Source: JBBRWV01 sp038248985
GTDB taxonomy: Bacteria; Planctomycetota; Phycisphaerae; WQYP01
Length of the DNA stretch: 49,967 nucleotides
Reading direction: 5' to 3'
NCBI GenBank assembly: GCA_038248985.1
Contig: JBBRWV010000007.1
Span: 1-49,967, forward strand
Below the pieces are notes generated by a model. The model saw only the letters and a list, made by a program, of their open reading frames with translations, was not told the origin of the DNA and searched no databases. The first letter of the stretch is position 1; every line of letters begins with the position of its first letter. A program made the position numbers and the translations under genes. Shown here one piece after another: positions 25,546-33,490 of this stretch.

Positions 25546-26418
25546 TCAGTTCATCCAATTGGCCGCGACGTAAGCGGCGAGAAAGAGGGTGAAGCCGAGG
25601 ATGCTGAGCCAGGCGGCGCGTTGGCCGCGGAAAGAGGGTGTGAAGGGCAGTTGTACGAGGAGGAGGTAGATGAACCAGGCGGCGAAGGCGAGGGTGGTTT
25701 TAGACGCGAGGGACCAGTTATTGGTGATGGACAGAGGGTGTTGGGCGAAGCGGAGGATGCCGGTGATGATGCCGATGGTGAGGAGCGGGAAGCCGATGAA
25801 GATGAAGGTGCGATTGAAGCGTTCGATGGAGGCGAGGGAGGGGAGGCCGATCCAGCGGCGGGAGCCTTCGGCACCGGCGCGGCCTTTGCGTTTGAGCTGA
25901 GTGGAGGCGATGAGGAAGGTGATGGCGCCGGCGCAGGCACCGGCGGTGCAGGCGGTGCCGACGACGATGGAAGCAATGTGGACGAAGGACCAGATGGAGT
26001 GGTAGCTGTAGTCGAGGGGGCTGATGAAACTGAGGATAGCGCCGACGAGGAGAAGGGCGGAGGAGACCGGGAGGAGGAAGAACGCCAGGGCGCGGAGATT
26101 GCGGGTAGCGCGGCAGTAGATGATCAGGATGGCGAGGAGGAGGGCGAGCAGGAGGAAGGAATCCATGTGGTTGGAGAGGGGCAGGGTGATGCGTCCGGAG
26201 TGGAATGCTCGCCAGACGACGAGGGAGAGGGCGGCGAGGATGCCGAGGAGGAGGAGAAGCCGCGCGGGGAGGCCCATGGAAGAGTCGAGTTGAGAGCGTG
26301 CGGGGGAAGGGGTGACGGTGGCGGCGTGCATCTGGCGGAAGCCGACGAAAAAGGCGGCGAGGAAGAAAAGTGCGGTGAGAATCATGATGAGGATTTGGAG
26401 GTGGAAGTCATTCGGCAT
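25546..26418 (-). CDS. CcsA/HemX-like cytochrome c assembly membrane protein
   Basis: 290 aa with about eight membrane segments. The family's conserved tryptophan region is seen as FISPLDYSYHSIWSFVHIAS, but the full WWD haem-handling motif (WGxxW..D) is not clear, which is why HemX (a relative found beside hemA) is as likely as CcsA. Conserved histidines are present (HSIWSFVHI, QHPLS). It overlaps the preceding precorrin-2 dehydrogenase gene by 11 bp and is followed by hemA after 5 bp. It probably affects haem delivery or the level of HemA. Confidence 0.8.
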   Translation of the reverse strand: MPNDFHLQILIMILTALFFLAAFFVGFRQMHAATVTPSPARSQLDSSMGLPARLLLLLGILAALSLVVWRAFHSGRITLPLSNHMDSFLLLALLLAILIIYCRATRNLRALAFFLLPVSSALLLVGAILSFISPLDYSYHSIWSFVHIASIVVGTACTAGACAGAITFLIASTQLKRKGRAGAEGSRRWIGLPSLASIERFNRTFIFIGFPLLTIGIITGILRFAQHPLSITNNWSLASKTTLAFAAWFIYLLLVQLPFTPSFRGQRAAWLSILGFTLFLAAYVAANWMN

Positions 26419-27109
26419 GGTTCACCGAAGCGGGGCCGGCGGGGTTGGGGGGGAGTTTGCCGGCGCGGGCGGCGGTGAGCCATTTTTCGAAGAGTTTTTC
26501 GGCGGCGGCGGGGCCGCTTTTGGCGAGGGTGGATTCCATGGTGGGGCCGGCGAGGGCCGCGAGGAGGGCGTGGCGGGAGGAGGGGTCGTCGAGCTCCTCT
26601 TTCACCCGGGGACGCCAGGCGGCGAAGAGTTGGGCCCATTGGAGAAGGAGGGGATCGACGGAGGCGGCGGCGGCATCGCGGATGCGCGCGGCGAGGATGG
26701 GGGAAGCGCCGGTGGTGCCGACGGCGAGGGTGACGTGGGAATTTTCGGAGGTCCAGGTGGCGGCACCGGAGAAATCACCGAGGTCGGGATCATCGCAGCG
26801 GCAGCAGAGGATGCCGAGGGTGGCGGCGTTTTTGTGGACCAGCGCGTTGACGATGCGGTCGTTGGTGGCGGCGAAGGCGAGGTGCCACATATGGCGGGCC
26901 ATGTGCGTAACGGAGTAGGGAGTGTTGATGCGTTCAACCGTGGGGAGGAACAGAAAATCGTCATGGAAAGTGGTGCTGACGACGGTGACATGCGCCCCGG
27001 CAGCAAGGAGGCTGCGGGTTTTGCGGACGGCCACATTTCCGCCACCGACGATAAGGACCTGGGCATCGGCAAGGTGGAGAAAGACGGGGTAGGGTAGTGG
27101 TTGGTTCAT
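26408..27109 (-). CDS. Precorrin-2 dehydrogenase / sirohydrochlorin ferrochelatase (CysG N-domain, Met8-like)
   Basis: 233 aa. The NAD-binding start PVFLHLADAQVLIVGGGNVA and then RKTRSLLAAGAHVTVV is diagnostic. The catalytic aspartate region is present (LGILCCRCDDPDLGDFSGA, where most enzymes have VNVxDxP). The C-terminal part (about 150-225) corresponds to the dimerisation/ferrochelatase region. There is no uroporphyrinogen methyltransferase domain, which must be a separate gene. It oxidises precorrin-2 on the way to sirohaem. First gene of the haem operon; overlaps the next gene by 11 bp. Confidence 0.88.
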   Translation of the reverse strand: MNQPLPYPVFLHLADAQVLIVGGGNVAVRKTRSLLAAGAHVTVVSTTFHDDFLFLPTVERINTPYSVTHMARHMWHLAFAATNDRIVNALVHKNAATLGILCCRCDDPDLGDFSGAATWTSENSHVTLAVGTTGASPILAARIRDAAAASVDPLLLQWAQLFAAWRPRVKEELDDPSSRHALLAALAGPTMESTLAKSGPAAAEKLFEKWLTAARAGKLPPNPAGPASVNHAE

Positions 27110-27188
27110 GGGAGCATTCTAACGGAGAATGGGATGGGGAACGAGGAGGAGGGCGGTCAGAAAACTCCGCGGCGGATGTAGGGCAACG

Positions 27189-27219
27189 AAAAAGAGCCGA
27201 TCCACGGTAGTGGATCGGC
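27189..27219 (-). terminator. Rho-independent terminator, minus strand
   Basis: A perfect 10-bp stem (27196-27205 with 27210-27219), loop GGTA, and on the minus strand a TCTTTTT tail. It lies 40 bases after the stop of the short beta-domain fragment at 27257 and would have ended that gene. Confidence 0.85.
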
Positions 27220-27256
27220 CCGTGAGGGGTACGGTTATGAGGGATTGGCCTGAGTG

Positions 27257-27445
27257 CTAGACGGTGATGTGGGCGGTGGCGGTGGCAGTGGTGCCTTCAA
27301 CGGTGTTGGTGATGAGGGTGCTGATGTTGAAGGTGCCGCGACGTTTGTAGGTGTGGATGCCCAGGACGATGAACTGACCGGGGACGAAGATGTTTTTGAT
27401 CACGATGCCGAGGCGAGTTTGGCCAACAATCAGATTTACCTGTTT
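27257..27445 (-). pseudogene. C-terminal fragment of a PKD/Ig-like beta-domain protein
   Basis: The last 60 codons of a minus-strand frame read FVPGQFIVLGIHTYKRRGTF, then TLITNTVEGTTATATAHITV. This is the end of a PKD-like repeat (G.F.V.G.HTY...GTY.....T......ATA...I.V) of large secreted proteins. Upstream in the same frame (27446-27556) the sequence turns into Pro/Ser-rich nonsense. It ends before a good terminator, so it is the 3' end of a lost gene. Confidence 0.5.
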
Positions 27446-27649
27446 AGGGGATGATTGAAGGGAGATCGGGGGGAATGCCGAAGGGGGGAAGAGGCGGTCG
27501 GTCGAACCGCGCGGGAGGGAGGGCGAAGAGCAACAAACATCGAAAATGTGGGGCATTTTGCACTTTTTCAGAAATGTGCAGACGGCTTAAGGTTCCATCC
27601 GTTAATGTAGTACAGAAGAATGTCCGTCAATCACCTAACTGAGGCACAC

Positions 27650-28705
27650 ATGATTTCCCGTAACAATTCGTTCTGGGCCGGCGTTTTAATGTTGCTTTTA
27701 TCGGGTGTGACGCTGGGACAGGCGACGACCGCGACGGGTACGGGGGCGGCGGCAGGGACGACCGCGGCGACGGCAGGAGATGGGGTGAAGATTTCGCGGC
27801 AGATGCGTGTGAACATTGCGTGGCAAATCGCGCTGGAGGGGGCGAACTTTTCACCGGGGTTGATCGACGGACATTTTGGACGCAAGGGGGACATGGCGTT
27901 GCAGGAATTCGCGGCGGCAAGTTTTCCGAAGGAGGCGCGGACCGGGGCGAACTGGCCGTTTGAGAAAAAGGTGCTGGATACGTTGCGGGTGGATGTGGAA
28001 GGGGCGTTGACGAAGTACACGGTGACGGCAGACGATGCGGCGCAGGTGGGGCAGTTGCCGGACGACTGGAACGAGAAATCCAAGATGTCGCGTCTCCCGT
28101 ATGAGTCGTTGTACGAGATGCTGGCGGAGAAATTTCATTGCACGAAGGGGTTGTTGCAGACGTTGAATGCGGGGGTGGATTTTTCGCGGATCGACATTGG
28201 CAAGACGATTCATGTGCCGAACATCCAGGCGTTTCCAACGGACAACAAATCGCGCGTGGTGAAGAGCCAGATGGAGACGAGCTACCTGGAAATCAACTTG
28301 GCGCAGAAGGCGATACGGGCTTTTGACAAGGATAAGAAACAGGTGGCGCTGTTTCATTGTTCAGTGGCGAAGAACAAGGCAAAGCTGCCCGCGGAAGACA
28401 TGAAGGTGAAGGTGATTGCGGCGCCGGAGCCGCAGTACAGTTTTGATCCGAGGATGTGGCCGGAAGTGAAGAACGTGACGAGCGTATTGCAGATTCCGCC
28501 CGGGCCGCGGAACCCGGTGGGTCTGGCATGGGTCGGCCTGACGAAGGAGGGGTACGGGATGCACGGGAGTCCGAAGCCGGAGTTCATCGGAAAGACCGGA
28601 TCGCACGGGTGTTTTCGGCTGACGAATTGGGATGCGTTAAAACTGGCGGGGATGGTGCGGGAGCAAATGGAAGTGAAGGTAGTGAATCCAGAGAAGGGGG
28701 AATGA
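27650..28705 (+). CDS. L,D-transpeptidase (YkuD) with signal peptide
   Basis: 351 aa from the ATG at 27650 (GAGG upstream); a start at 27620 is possible. It has a signal peptide (FWAGVLMLLLSGVTLG), an Ala/Thr/Gly-rich linker and a peptidoglycan-binding-like helical region at about 50-95 (IDGHFGRKGDMALQEF). A LysM-like segment lies at about 150-195 (YESLYEMLAEKFHCTKGLLQ, then DIGKTIHVP), and the YkuD domain at about 210-345. The catalytic motif is HGSPKPEFIGKTGSHGCFRL, with the nucleophile in SHGCFR. It cross-links or modifies peptidoglycan stem peptides outside the membrane. Confidence 0.9.
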   Translation: MISRNNSFWAGVLMLLLSGVTLGQATTATGTGAAAGTTAATAGDGVKISRQMRVNIAWQIALEGANFSPGLIDGHFGRKGDMALQEFAAASFPKEARTGANWPFEKKVLDTLRVDVEGALTKYTVTADDAAQVGQLPDDWNEKSKMSRLPYESLYEMLAEKFHCTKGLLQTLNAGVDFSRIDIGKTIHVPNIQAFPTDNKSRVVKSQMETSYLEINLAQKAIRAFDKDKKQVALFHCSVAKNKAKLPAEDMKVKVIAAPEPQYSFDPRMWPEVKNVTSVLQIPPGPRNPVGLAWVGLTKEGYGMHGSPKPEFIGKTGSHGCFRLTNWDALKLAGMVREQMEVKVVNPEKGE

Positions 28706-28980
28706 AGGGGTTGAGGGGGTCTGCAGATTGCGGAGCAGTTGAATCAGGGGAAGATCATGCTGGGTGGTTTTACAACACAGCTGTCCATTATGAATTCGCG
28801 CCTCGTGCGCTGTCCGCGGCGATACCACAAAATAGAAACGTCATCCTGGCAATCGATTACAATGAAAACGTAGGCGATTGGGAAACGTGGCGCATAGGAG
28901 ATTGAATTGGCGCTGAGTTTCGTTGACGGTCAGGTTGTGGATGCGTTTACAGGCGTGGCCGGTGGGGGATGCGGCAGATT
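28706..28980. other. Unassigned stretch after the L,D-transpeptidase
   Basis: No intact gene. On the plus strand a short frame at about 28780-28905 reads IPQNRNVILAIDYNENVGD, faintly like a DUF4159 strand, but it has no start and stops at once. The rest has no coding character. Confidence 0.3.
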
Positions 28981-29163
28981 TTATCGAGACCGATTCGCTG
29001 CGCGATTTTGGGGCGGGACATATTTTGCGGACGGTGAACCGCAGTCACCTTCAGCGCAAACAATTTTTGTGCCGGTAAGGTGGAGTGTCTCGCGGAGAAA
29101 TGGGGAGAGAGGTTGGAAGGCGGCAGCGCCACGGATTTCGTGGCGCGTGCTGTTGATGGAGAT
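28981..29163 (-). pseudogene. N-terminal remnant of xanthine dehydrogenase iron-sulfur subunit (XdhA-like)
   Basis: A minus-strand frame reads INSTRHEIRGAAAFQPLSPF, then LRETLHLTGTKIVCAEGDCG. This is the plant-type ferredoxin start of XdhA, with the LTGTK and EGDCG cluster-loop pattern and two of its cysteines. Family sequence stops at about 29039, where ACTVLV would be expected, and the frame then ends at TAA. A stop lies just upstream of the first recognisable residue, so no intact start remains. It is third after uricase and HIU hydrolase pieces. Confidence 0.62.
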
Positions 29164-29245
29164 AAGGACCTAGTCACGCATGAGCACCTGATTCCTGTGA
29201 CTGTCCAACCGTCCGCCAAGGGATAGTGTAGCGATGCCGGTGGAT

Positions 29246-29366
29246 CAACGCGGTAGGGTAAGGAGGCGGCCGGTGGAATTACCGAGGGACTTTCCGTCGC
29301 GCACGCTGGCGTGGCCGCGGAGGAGCGTCACGATGCGCCGCCGCGAATGACAAGATCAAACGGCAT
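29246..29366 (-). pseudogene. N-terminal remnant of an amidohydrolase (allantoinase/dihydropyrimidinase type)
   Basis: From an ATG at 29366: MPFDLVIRGG, then one frame over IVTLLRGHASVRDGKSLG. This is the usual opening of cyclic amidohydrolases (FDLVIRGG..VT......VRDGKI). One frameshift is needed and the sequence ends after about 35 residues. It follows the HIU hydrolase remnant directly, and allantoinase would be the next enzyme in that pathway. Confidence 0.45.
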
Positions 29367-29369
29367 CGA

Positions 29370-29719
29370 CCAACTTCCGCGATACGTGGAATAGGACCAC
29401 GGCGAAACGAGCAGCGGCGCGTGGTATTTTTCGTCCATGTTTTCGATGACGAAGGCGATGGGGACATTATTGAGGAAGCGTCCGGCGTCGGGATGGTCGA
29501 TGGATTCGTTATAGTCTTCGACATAAAAAATCAGAAGATTAGGAGCCGGGGATGGATTCTTTTTTTGTCAGAAGAACTTCAGCGGTGCGGCCATTTTCGT
29601 CGGTGTTGACGGTGCGAATAAGGGCTTCCTCACCACGGGTGCGCGCGATGAACGTCAATGCGCATGCCCGCAGCGGGCTTTCGGGTGGCGGTGTCGAGAA
29701 CGTGGGTGGTGAGGGGCAT
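29370..29719 (-). pseudogene. 5-hydroxyisourate hydrolase, broken by two frameshifts
   Basis: Three consecutive frames together give a nearly complete HIU hydrolase (transthyretin-like). They are MPLTTHVLDTATRKPAAGMR (from 29719), then RGEEALIRTVNTDENGRTAE, then FLNNVPIAFVIENMDEKYHA followed by PLLVSPWSYSTYRGS. The C-terminal tetrapeptide YRGS is the family's active-site signature. The TGA expected straight after it reads TGG here. Total recoverable length is about 115 aa, the normal size. It starts 12 bp after the urate oxidase remnant. HIU hydrolase converts the product of urate oxidase. Confidence 0.75.
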
Positions 29720-29730
29720 GGTTCGGTCCT

Positions 29731-29853
29731 TTAATCGCGAGAAATAGTGCCTTTGATAAGTCCGAAGGGTTCCCTGGTGGTGATGAAAATGACGTTGTCG
29801 TTGGACATTTTGACGGGCTCAAGATTCATCGGAATGTGATGCTGGTTCGGCAG
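29731..29853 (-). pseudogene. C-terminal remnant of urate oxidase
   Basis: The last 40 codons read LPNQHHIPMNLEPVKMSNDN, then VIFITTREPFGLIKGTISRD. This matches the uricase C-terminus (LPN.H..P.NL........N.VF..T.EP.GLI..T..R). Upstream the frame turns to glycine-rich nonsense at about 29860, where the base composition of the DNA also changes. The remaining 85% of the gene is missing. Confidence 0.65.
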
Positions 29854-29859
29854 TGGGCA

Positions 29860-30193
29860 CTGGCAAGACGCACCGCGTTGACTGCCAAGCGCGAGTAAAA
29901 AAGCAAGGAGCGTGGGCGGTCTCCCCCCGAACATACCTTTTTCCACCCCGCCCCCTCCCCCAAAAAACCTGCCAACCCGGCAGCCAAAACCCCCTTCCGG
30001 CAGCAATTCCCCCCTCCCAATCGCCTCCAACAAAAATCCATAAACAACTGCCAAACAAGCACTTACGGAACACCATAAATTCCTCAACTTCTTCCGGTAC
30101 AGGCCTTGCTCTAAACCCACCCATCAGGCTCGGTATCAAACCCGCTCCCCTGCGCATTCGATCACCGTGCCCCAAAATTGAAGGAGTTCCCTT
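29860..30193. other. Gene-free leader region of dnaK
   Basis: Pyrimidine-rich on the plus strand from about 29925 on, with several C runs. No CIRCE element, heat-shock promoter or hairpin was found by eye. GAAGGAG at 30179-30185 is the dnaK ribosome binding site. Confidence 0.4.
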
Positions 30194-32125
30194 ATGTCAC
30201 GCGTTATCGGCATCGATCTCGGCACCACCAACTCCGTCGTCACCATCATGGAAGGCGGCACCCCCAAAGTCCTCGTCAACGCCCAGGGTTCACGCCTCAC
30301 CCCCTCCATCGTCGGCTTCACCGATAAAGGCGAACGCCTCGTCGGCCTCCCCGCCAAACACCAGCAAGTCACCAACCCCACCAACACCGTCTTCTCCATC
30401 AAACGCTTCATGGGCCGCCGCCACTCCGAAGTCGCCGGCGAAGAAAAACTCGTCCCCTACAAAATCGAAGGCGGACCCGAAGAACTCGTCCGCGTCAACA
30501 TCCGCGGCAAACAGTATTCCCCGCCGGAAGTCTCCGCCATGATCCTCCAGGATCTCAAGAAAACCGCCGAAGATTACCTCGGCGAAAAAGTCACCGACGC
30601 CATCGTCACCGTCCCCGCCTACTTCAATGACTCCCAGCGCCTCGCCACCAAGGAAGCCGGCGAAATCGCCGGCCTCAACGTCATCCGCGTCCTCCCCGAA
30701 CCCACTGCCGCCGCTCTCGCCTACGGCATGGACAAGAAAAAAGGCGGCAAAATCTTCGTCTTCGATCTCGGCGGCGGCACCTTCGACGTCTCCGTCCTCG
30801 ACGTCGGTGACGGCGTCTTCGAAGTCCTCTCCATCAACGGCGACACCCACCTCGGCGGCGATGACTACGATCAAGCCCTCATCGATCACATCGCCGAAGA
30901 ATTCCGCAAACAGCAAGGCATCGATCTCCGCAAAGACGCCATGGCTCTCCAGCGTCTCAAAGAAGCCGCGGAAAAAGCCAAGATCGAACTCTCCGCCGCG
31001 ATGGAAACCACCATCAACCTCCCCTTCATCACCGCCGATGCCAGCGGTCCCAAGCACTTGCAGATGACTGTCTCCCGCAGCAAGTTTGAATCCCTCACCG
31101 CCGCCCTCACCGAACGCTGCCGCCAACCCGTCCTCAAAGCCCTCGAAGACGCCAAGCTCTCCGCCGGCCAGATCGACGAAATCCTCCTCGTCGGCGGCTC
31201 CACCCGCATGCCCCGCGTCCAAACCATGGTCAAGGAAATCTTCGGCAAAGAAGGCAACAAGTCCGTCAACCCCGACGAAGCCGTCGCCGTCGGCGCCGCC
31301 ATCCAGGGCGGCATCACCACCGGCGAAGTCAAAGACATCCTCGTCCTCGACGTCACACCGCTCTCCATGGGCGTCGAAACCCTCGGCGGCGTCATGACCG
31401 TCATGATCGCCCGCAACACCACCATCCCCACCAGCAAGTCCGAAACCTTCTCCACCGCCGCCGACAACCAGACCTCCGTCGAAATCCACGTCCTTCAGGG
31501 CGAACGCGATTTCGCCAAGGACAACCGCACCCTCGGCCAGTTCCAGCTCCAGGGCATCGCCCCCGCCCAACGCGGCATGCCCCAGATCGAAGTCAGCTTC
31601 GACATCGACGTCAACGGCATCCTCCACGTCAAGGCCAAAGACAAGGCCACCGGCAAGGAAAACAAGGTCGAAATCAAGGGCCACTCCGGTCTCTCCAAAG
31701 AAGAAATCGAACGCATGAAGAAAGAAGCCGAGGCCCACTCCGCCGAAGACAAGGCCCGCCGCGAACTCGTCGACCTCCGCAACAAGGCCGAAGCCTTCAC
31801 CCTCGAAGCCGAGAAGCAGCTTAAGGAACACGGCGACAAGGTCGGCCCGGCCGAGCGCGGCGAAATCGAAAACGCCGTCAACCGCGTCAAAGAACTGACC
31901 AAGGGCGAAGACAAAGCCGCCCTGCAAAAAGGTCTCGACGATCTCAACAAGGTGCTCATGAAACTCGGCGAAGAAATCTACAAGTCGCAGCAGGCCGCCA
32001 CCGCCGCCCCCGGTGACGCCACGGCCACCGACGCCCGCGCCGCCGCAGGCGATCAACCCGGTGCCGCCCCCGGCCCCAAGAAAGGTCCCGACGACGTCAT
32101 CGACGCCGAGTACGAGGTGAAGTAA
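30194..32125 (+). CDS. dnaK: Chaperone DnaK (Hsp70)
   Basis: 643 aa, the normal length. The ATPase domain (1-385) opens with IGIDLGTTNSVV and contains PEPTAAALAYG, FDLGGGTFDVSVLD and ILLVGGSTRMP. The linker is DILVLDVTPLS and the substrate-binding domain follows (about 390-600). The tail is Ala-rich and ends DDVIDAEYEVK, as in bacterial DnaK. It folds proteins with DnaJ and GrpE, neither of which is adjacent. GAAGGAG precedes the ATG. Codons are strongly C-ending, in keeping with high expression and with the C-rich strand here. Confidence 0.97.
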   Translation: MSRVIGIDLGTTNSVVTIMEGGTPKVLVNAQGSRLTPSIVGFTDKGERLVGLPAKHQQVTNPTNTVFSIKRFMGRRHSEVAGEEKLVPYKIEGGPEELVRVNIRGKQYSPPEVSAMILQDLKKTAEDYLGEKVTDAIVTVPAYFNDSQRLATKEAGEIAGLNVIRVLPEPTAAALAYGMDKKKGGKIFVFDLGGGTFDVSVLDVGDGVFEVLSINGDTHLGGDDYDQALIDHIAEEFRKQQGIDLRKDAMALQRLKEAAEKAKIELSAAMETTINLPFITADASGPKHLQMTVSRSKFESLTAALTERCRQPVLKALEDAKLSAGQIDEILLVGGSTRMPRVQTMVKEIFGKEGNKSVNPDEAVAVGAAIQGGITTGEVKDILVLDVTPLSMGVETLGGVMTVMIARNTTIPTSKSETFSTAADNQTSVEIHVLQGERDFAKDNRTLGQFQLQGIAPAQRGMPQIEVSFDIDVNGILHVKAKDKATGKENKVEIKGHSGLSKEEIERMKKEAEAHSAEDKARRELVDLRNKAEAFTLEAEKQLKEHGDKVGPAERGEIENAVNRVKELTKGEDKAALQKGLDDLNKVLMKLGEEIYKSQQAATAAPGDATATDARAAAGDQPGAAPGPKKGPDDVIDAEYEVK

Positions 32126-32209
32126 GCCACGCATCGCGCTTCGCTACATCACGCGGCGATACTTGGTAAACTATCCATGTCTTGCCGCCTGTAAGCCAAG
32201 GAGCCAACG

Positions 32210-32449
32210 GTGAATCCTGAAGCATTGAACGATCACCTCAAACGTGATCCCTTCGTTCCCCTTCGCCTGACGCTCACCACCGGCGAAACCGTCGACATCT
32301 TCGATCCCCTCCCTGTTTACATTAACCAACTGTGCGTCAACATCTTCGGCGTCAAACGCCGGGGCGACCACATGGCAGATTCGCAACAGATGATTTCGCT
32401 GCGGCATATCGTCAAAATCGAACAACTCCTAAACTCTGCGCCTTCTTGA
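32210..32449 (+). CDS. Small conserved hypothetical protein, 79 aa
   Basis: Starts with GTG at 32210, 6 bases after AAGGAG. The pattern (LNDHLKRDPFVPLRLTLTTG, then ETVDIFDP, ending ISLRHIVKIEQL) is that of small beta-rich proteins I recognise as common in planctomycete genomes. Their function is unknown. It ends 3 bp before the PfkB kinase start, so both may be on one transcript. Confidence 0.7.
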   Translation: MNPEALNDHLKRDPFVPLRLTLTTGETVDIFDPLPVYINQLCVNIFGVKRRGDHMADSQQMISLRHIVKIEQLLNSAPS

Positions 32450-32452
32450 TAT

Positions 32453-33421
32453 TTGCCGGATTCTCACCTGTCCATACCCCTCGACATCCTCGCCGTTGGC
32501 ATCGCCGCCGTCGATGACCTCATCTACATCGATGACGTCCCCCACGTCAATTCCAAGTACCCCGTCCGCCATAAAACCCGCAACGGCGGTGGCCTCGCCG
32601 CCACCGCCCTCGCCGCCGCGGCACGCCTCGGCGGCAACGTCTCCTATGTTGCCCGCTTCGACGATGGCGACCTCTCCCGCTTCATGACCACCCTTCTCAA
32701 CGACTACGGCGTCCACACCAACAGCATCATCCCTGACCCCGCCGCCAAACCCTACCACAGCGTCATCATCGTCGACGCCGCCACTGGCAGCCGCACCATC
32801 TTCTACGACTGCCGCGATTTCCGCCCGCCCGCCGCCGCCGATCTCTCCGATGACCTCATCCGCTCCGCCAAAGTCTTCTTCCTCGACTTCCTCGCCGAAC
32901 CCGTCCCCGTCGAACTCGCCGCCAAAGTCCGCAACCTCGGCGTCCCCATCGTCGCCGATGTCGAAGGCCGCACCGAATCCGTCGCCGAACTCCTCCCCCT
33001 CATCGATTACCTCGTCGTCTCCGAAGAATTCGCCCAGTGGCGCACCGGCGAAAAAGATCTCACCCGCGCCTGCGCCAAACTCGCCTCCCACCCCCGCCCC
33101 GCTACCGTCGTCACCGCCGGCGCCCACGGCTGCTACTGGACCAACACCCCCACCGCACCCGTCATTCACCAGCCCGCCTTCCACGTCGTCACCACCGACA
33201 CCACCGGCTGCGGCGACACTTACCACGGTGCCTTCACCTACGCCGTCTCCCAAGGCTGGTCCGTCGAAGAAGCCATCCTCCTCGCCTCCGCCTGCGGCGC
33301 GCTCAAAGCCTCCGGCACCGGCGGCTGGCCCGCCATCCCCACCCGCGCCATGGCTAAAAAGTTCCTGCAAGAACGTCAATCCCAACATCCCGCGATCGCC
33401 GAACTCGTGGCCAAACTCTAG
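32453..33421 (+). CDS. PfkB-family carbohydrate kinase
   Basis: About 322 aa from a TTG directly after the previous stop. The fold begins LDILAVGIAAVDDLIYIDDV. The GG substrate-binding region is NGGGLAATALAAAARLGGNV, and the C-terminal signature is TDTTGCGDTYHGAF with the catalytic aspartate. It is closest to ribokinase/sugar kinase types. The usual DTTGAGD has Cys for Ala here. The sugar is unknown. The converging ABC importer operon could supply the substrate, but this is inference. Confidence 0.85.
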   Translation: MPDSHLSIPLDILAVGIAAVDDLIYIDDVPHVNSKYPVRHKTRNGGGLAATALAAAARLGGNVSYVARFDDGDLSRFMTTLLNDYGVHTNSIIPDPAAKPYHSVIIVDAATGSRTIFYDCRDFRPPAAADLSDDLIRSAKVFFLDFLAEPVPVELAAKVRNLGVPIVADVEGRTESVAELLPLIDYLVVSEEFAQWRTGEKDLTRACAKLASHPRPATVVTAGAHGCYWTNTPTAPVIHQPAFHVVTTDTTGCGDTYHGAFTYAVSQGWSVEEAILLASACGALKASGTGGWPAIPTRAMAKKFLQERQSQHPAIAELVAKL

Positions 33422-33490
33422 AAAAATAGTGCATCCCACCACCGCCCCCCCGCATGTAGACATTCGTGCTTCGTCATTTCGCGCAACCAC

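Noticed and set aside
28780..28905. Possible DUF4159 remnant on the plus strand
   Set aside because: Only about 20 residues with weak likeness; not enough to call.
29740..30193. CIRCE or heat-shock promoter before dnaK
   Set aside because: No TTAGCACTC-type repeat or sigma-32-like promoter seen.
30290..32134. A 614-aa open frame antisense to dnaK
   Set aside because: Gly/Asp/Phe/Val-rich sequence typical of the complement of C-ending codons; DnaK on the other strand is certain.
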